This document shows, piece by piece, positions 5,821 to 5,954 of a stretch of DNA of 5,954 nt. The notes under the pieces were generated by a model, which did no database searches, had not been told where the DNA came from, and saw only the letters and a program-made list of their open reading frames with translations. This stretch comes from Candidatus Cloacimonadota bacterium (GTDB taxonomy: Bacteria > Cloacimonadota > Cloacimonadia > Cloacimonadales > TCS61), in contig JAUVKM010000144.1 in the NCBI GenBank assembly GCA_030596265.1, positions 1 through 5,954 of the forward strand, read 5' to 3'. The position numbers and the translations under genes were made by a program. Position 1 is the first letter of the stretch, and each line of letters starts with the position of its first letter.

Positions 5821-5880
5821 AGGAGCAAAAGCGACGTGGCAATCATTTCTTTCTCCTCTCCCAACAACAGAGATTGCTTC
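5812..5880. repeat. Copy of a 'CATTGCGAGGAGC...GGCAATC / GATTGCTTC' dispersed intergenic repeat
   Basis: CATTGCGAGGAGCAAAAGCGACGTGGCAATC closely resembles a repeat I recall from many bacterial genomes (CATTGCGAGGAGC...GCGACG..GCAATC). The matching inverted half appears as GAGATTGCTTC. ATTGC (5815-5819) pairs with GCAAT (5839-5843), or GCAATC (5839-5844) pairs with GATTGC (5872-5877). The copy looks degenerate, and no gene overlaps it. Confidence 0.55.
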
Positions 5881-5954
5881 ATTAGTAACAATAAGAAGAA
5901 ATCAGCCATAGGCAGATTAAACTCGCAAAGACAATATAATCCACATAATTCGGC
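5881..5954. other. End of window, no supported gene
   Basis: This is AT-rich sequence with no start codon plus ribosome site pair that opens a credible frame on either strand. A TATAAT at 5935-5940 has no good -35 partner. The stretch probably belongs to the spacer before the next gene. Confidence 0.5.

Noticed and set aside
5935..5940. TATAAT as a promoter for a gene beyond the window
   Set aside because: There is no acceptable -35 box 16-18 nt upstream, and such hexamers are frequent by chance in AT-rich DNA.

Overview
The window looks like chromosomal DNA from an AT-rich anaerobic bacterium. It carries a sodium-pump biotin decarboxylase cluster (methylmalonyl-CoA decarboxylase type), followed by a secreted S9-family peptidase. 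The intergenic DNA contains several palindromic repeats. This mix (acyl-CoA decarboxylase sodium pump, exported glutamyl-endopeptidase-like peptidase, AT-rich codons, GAxTGACC-type palindromes) would suit an amino-acid or propionate fermenter of the Cloacimonadota/FCB type. The taxonomic guess is inference only; no rRNA or other marker gene is present.

Positions 1-3058 (+ strand) are one tightly packed operon. It begins with the C-terminal part of the carboxyltransferase alpha subunit, whose 5' end lies outside the window. Next comes a one-pass membrane OadG-like subunit with an added periplasmic domain, then a biotin carboxyl carrier protein and the multi-pass sodium-translocating beta subunit. 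Spacing is 9 nt, then a 4-nt ATGA overlap, then a 1-nt TAATG overlap, which indicates translational coupling. The expected cycle is as follows. Alpha moves the carboxylate from (S)-methylmalonyl-CoA (or a related acyl-CoA) to biotin on Lys107 of the carrier. Beta decarboxylates carboxybiotin and exports Na+. The OadG-like subunit holds the complex together at the membrane.

Positions 3059-3355 are non-coding and repeat-rich. They hold a degenerate 'CGCAAAG / ACACAGAGACAC' intergenic repeat interrupted by a GC-rich palindromic segment, then a two-hairpin REPIN-like element (3209-3274) whose last arm contains a TTGACC box that could serve as the -35 of the next gene.

Positions 3356-5743 encode a complete 795-residue exported serine peptidase of the S9D (glutamyl endopeptidase) type. 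The start is at 3356, not further upstream. Positions 5744-5954 have no gene that I can support. They contain two overlapping, mutually exclusive stem-loops and a copy of a 'CATTGCGAGGAGC...GGCAATC' dispersed repeat.

I see no novel defence, CRISPR or mobile-gene system here. The most interesting points are the OadG-like subunit with its extra periplasmic module, the substrate-specificity residue of the alpha subunit, and the composite intergenic repeats.
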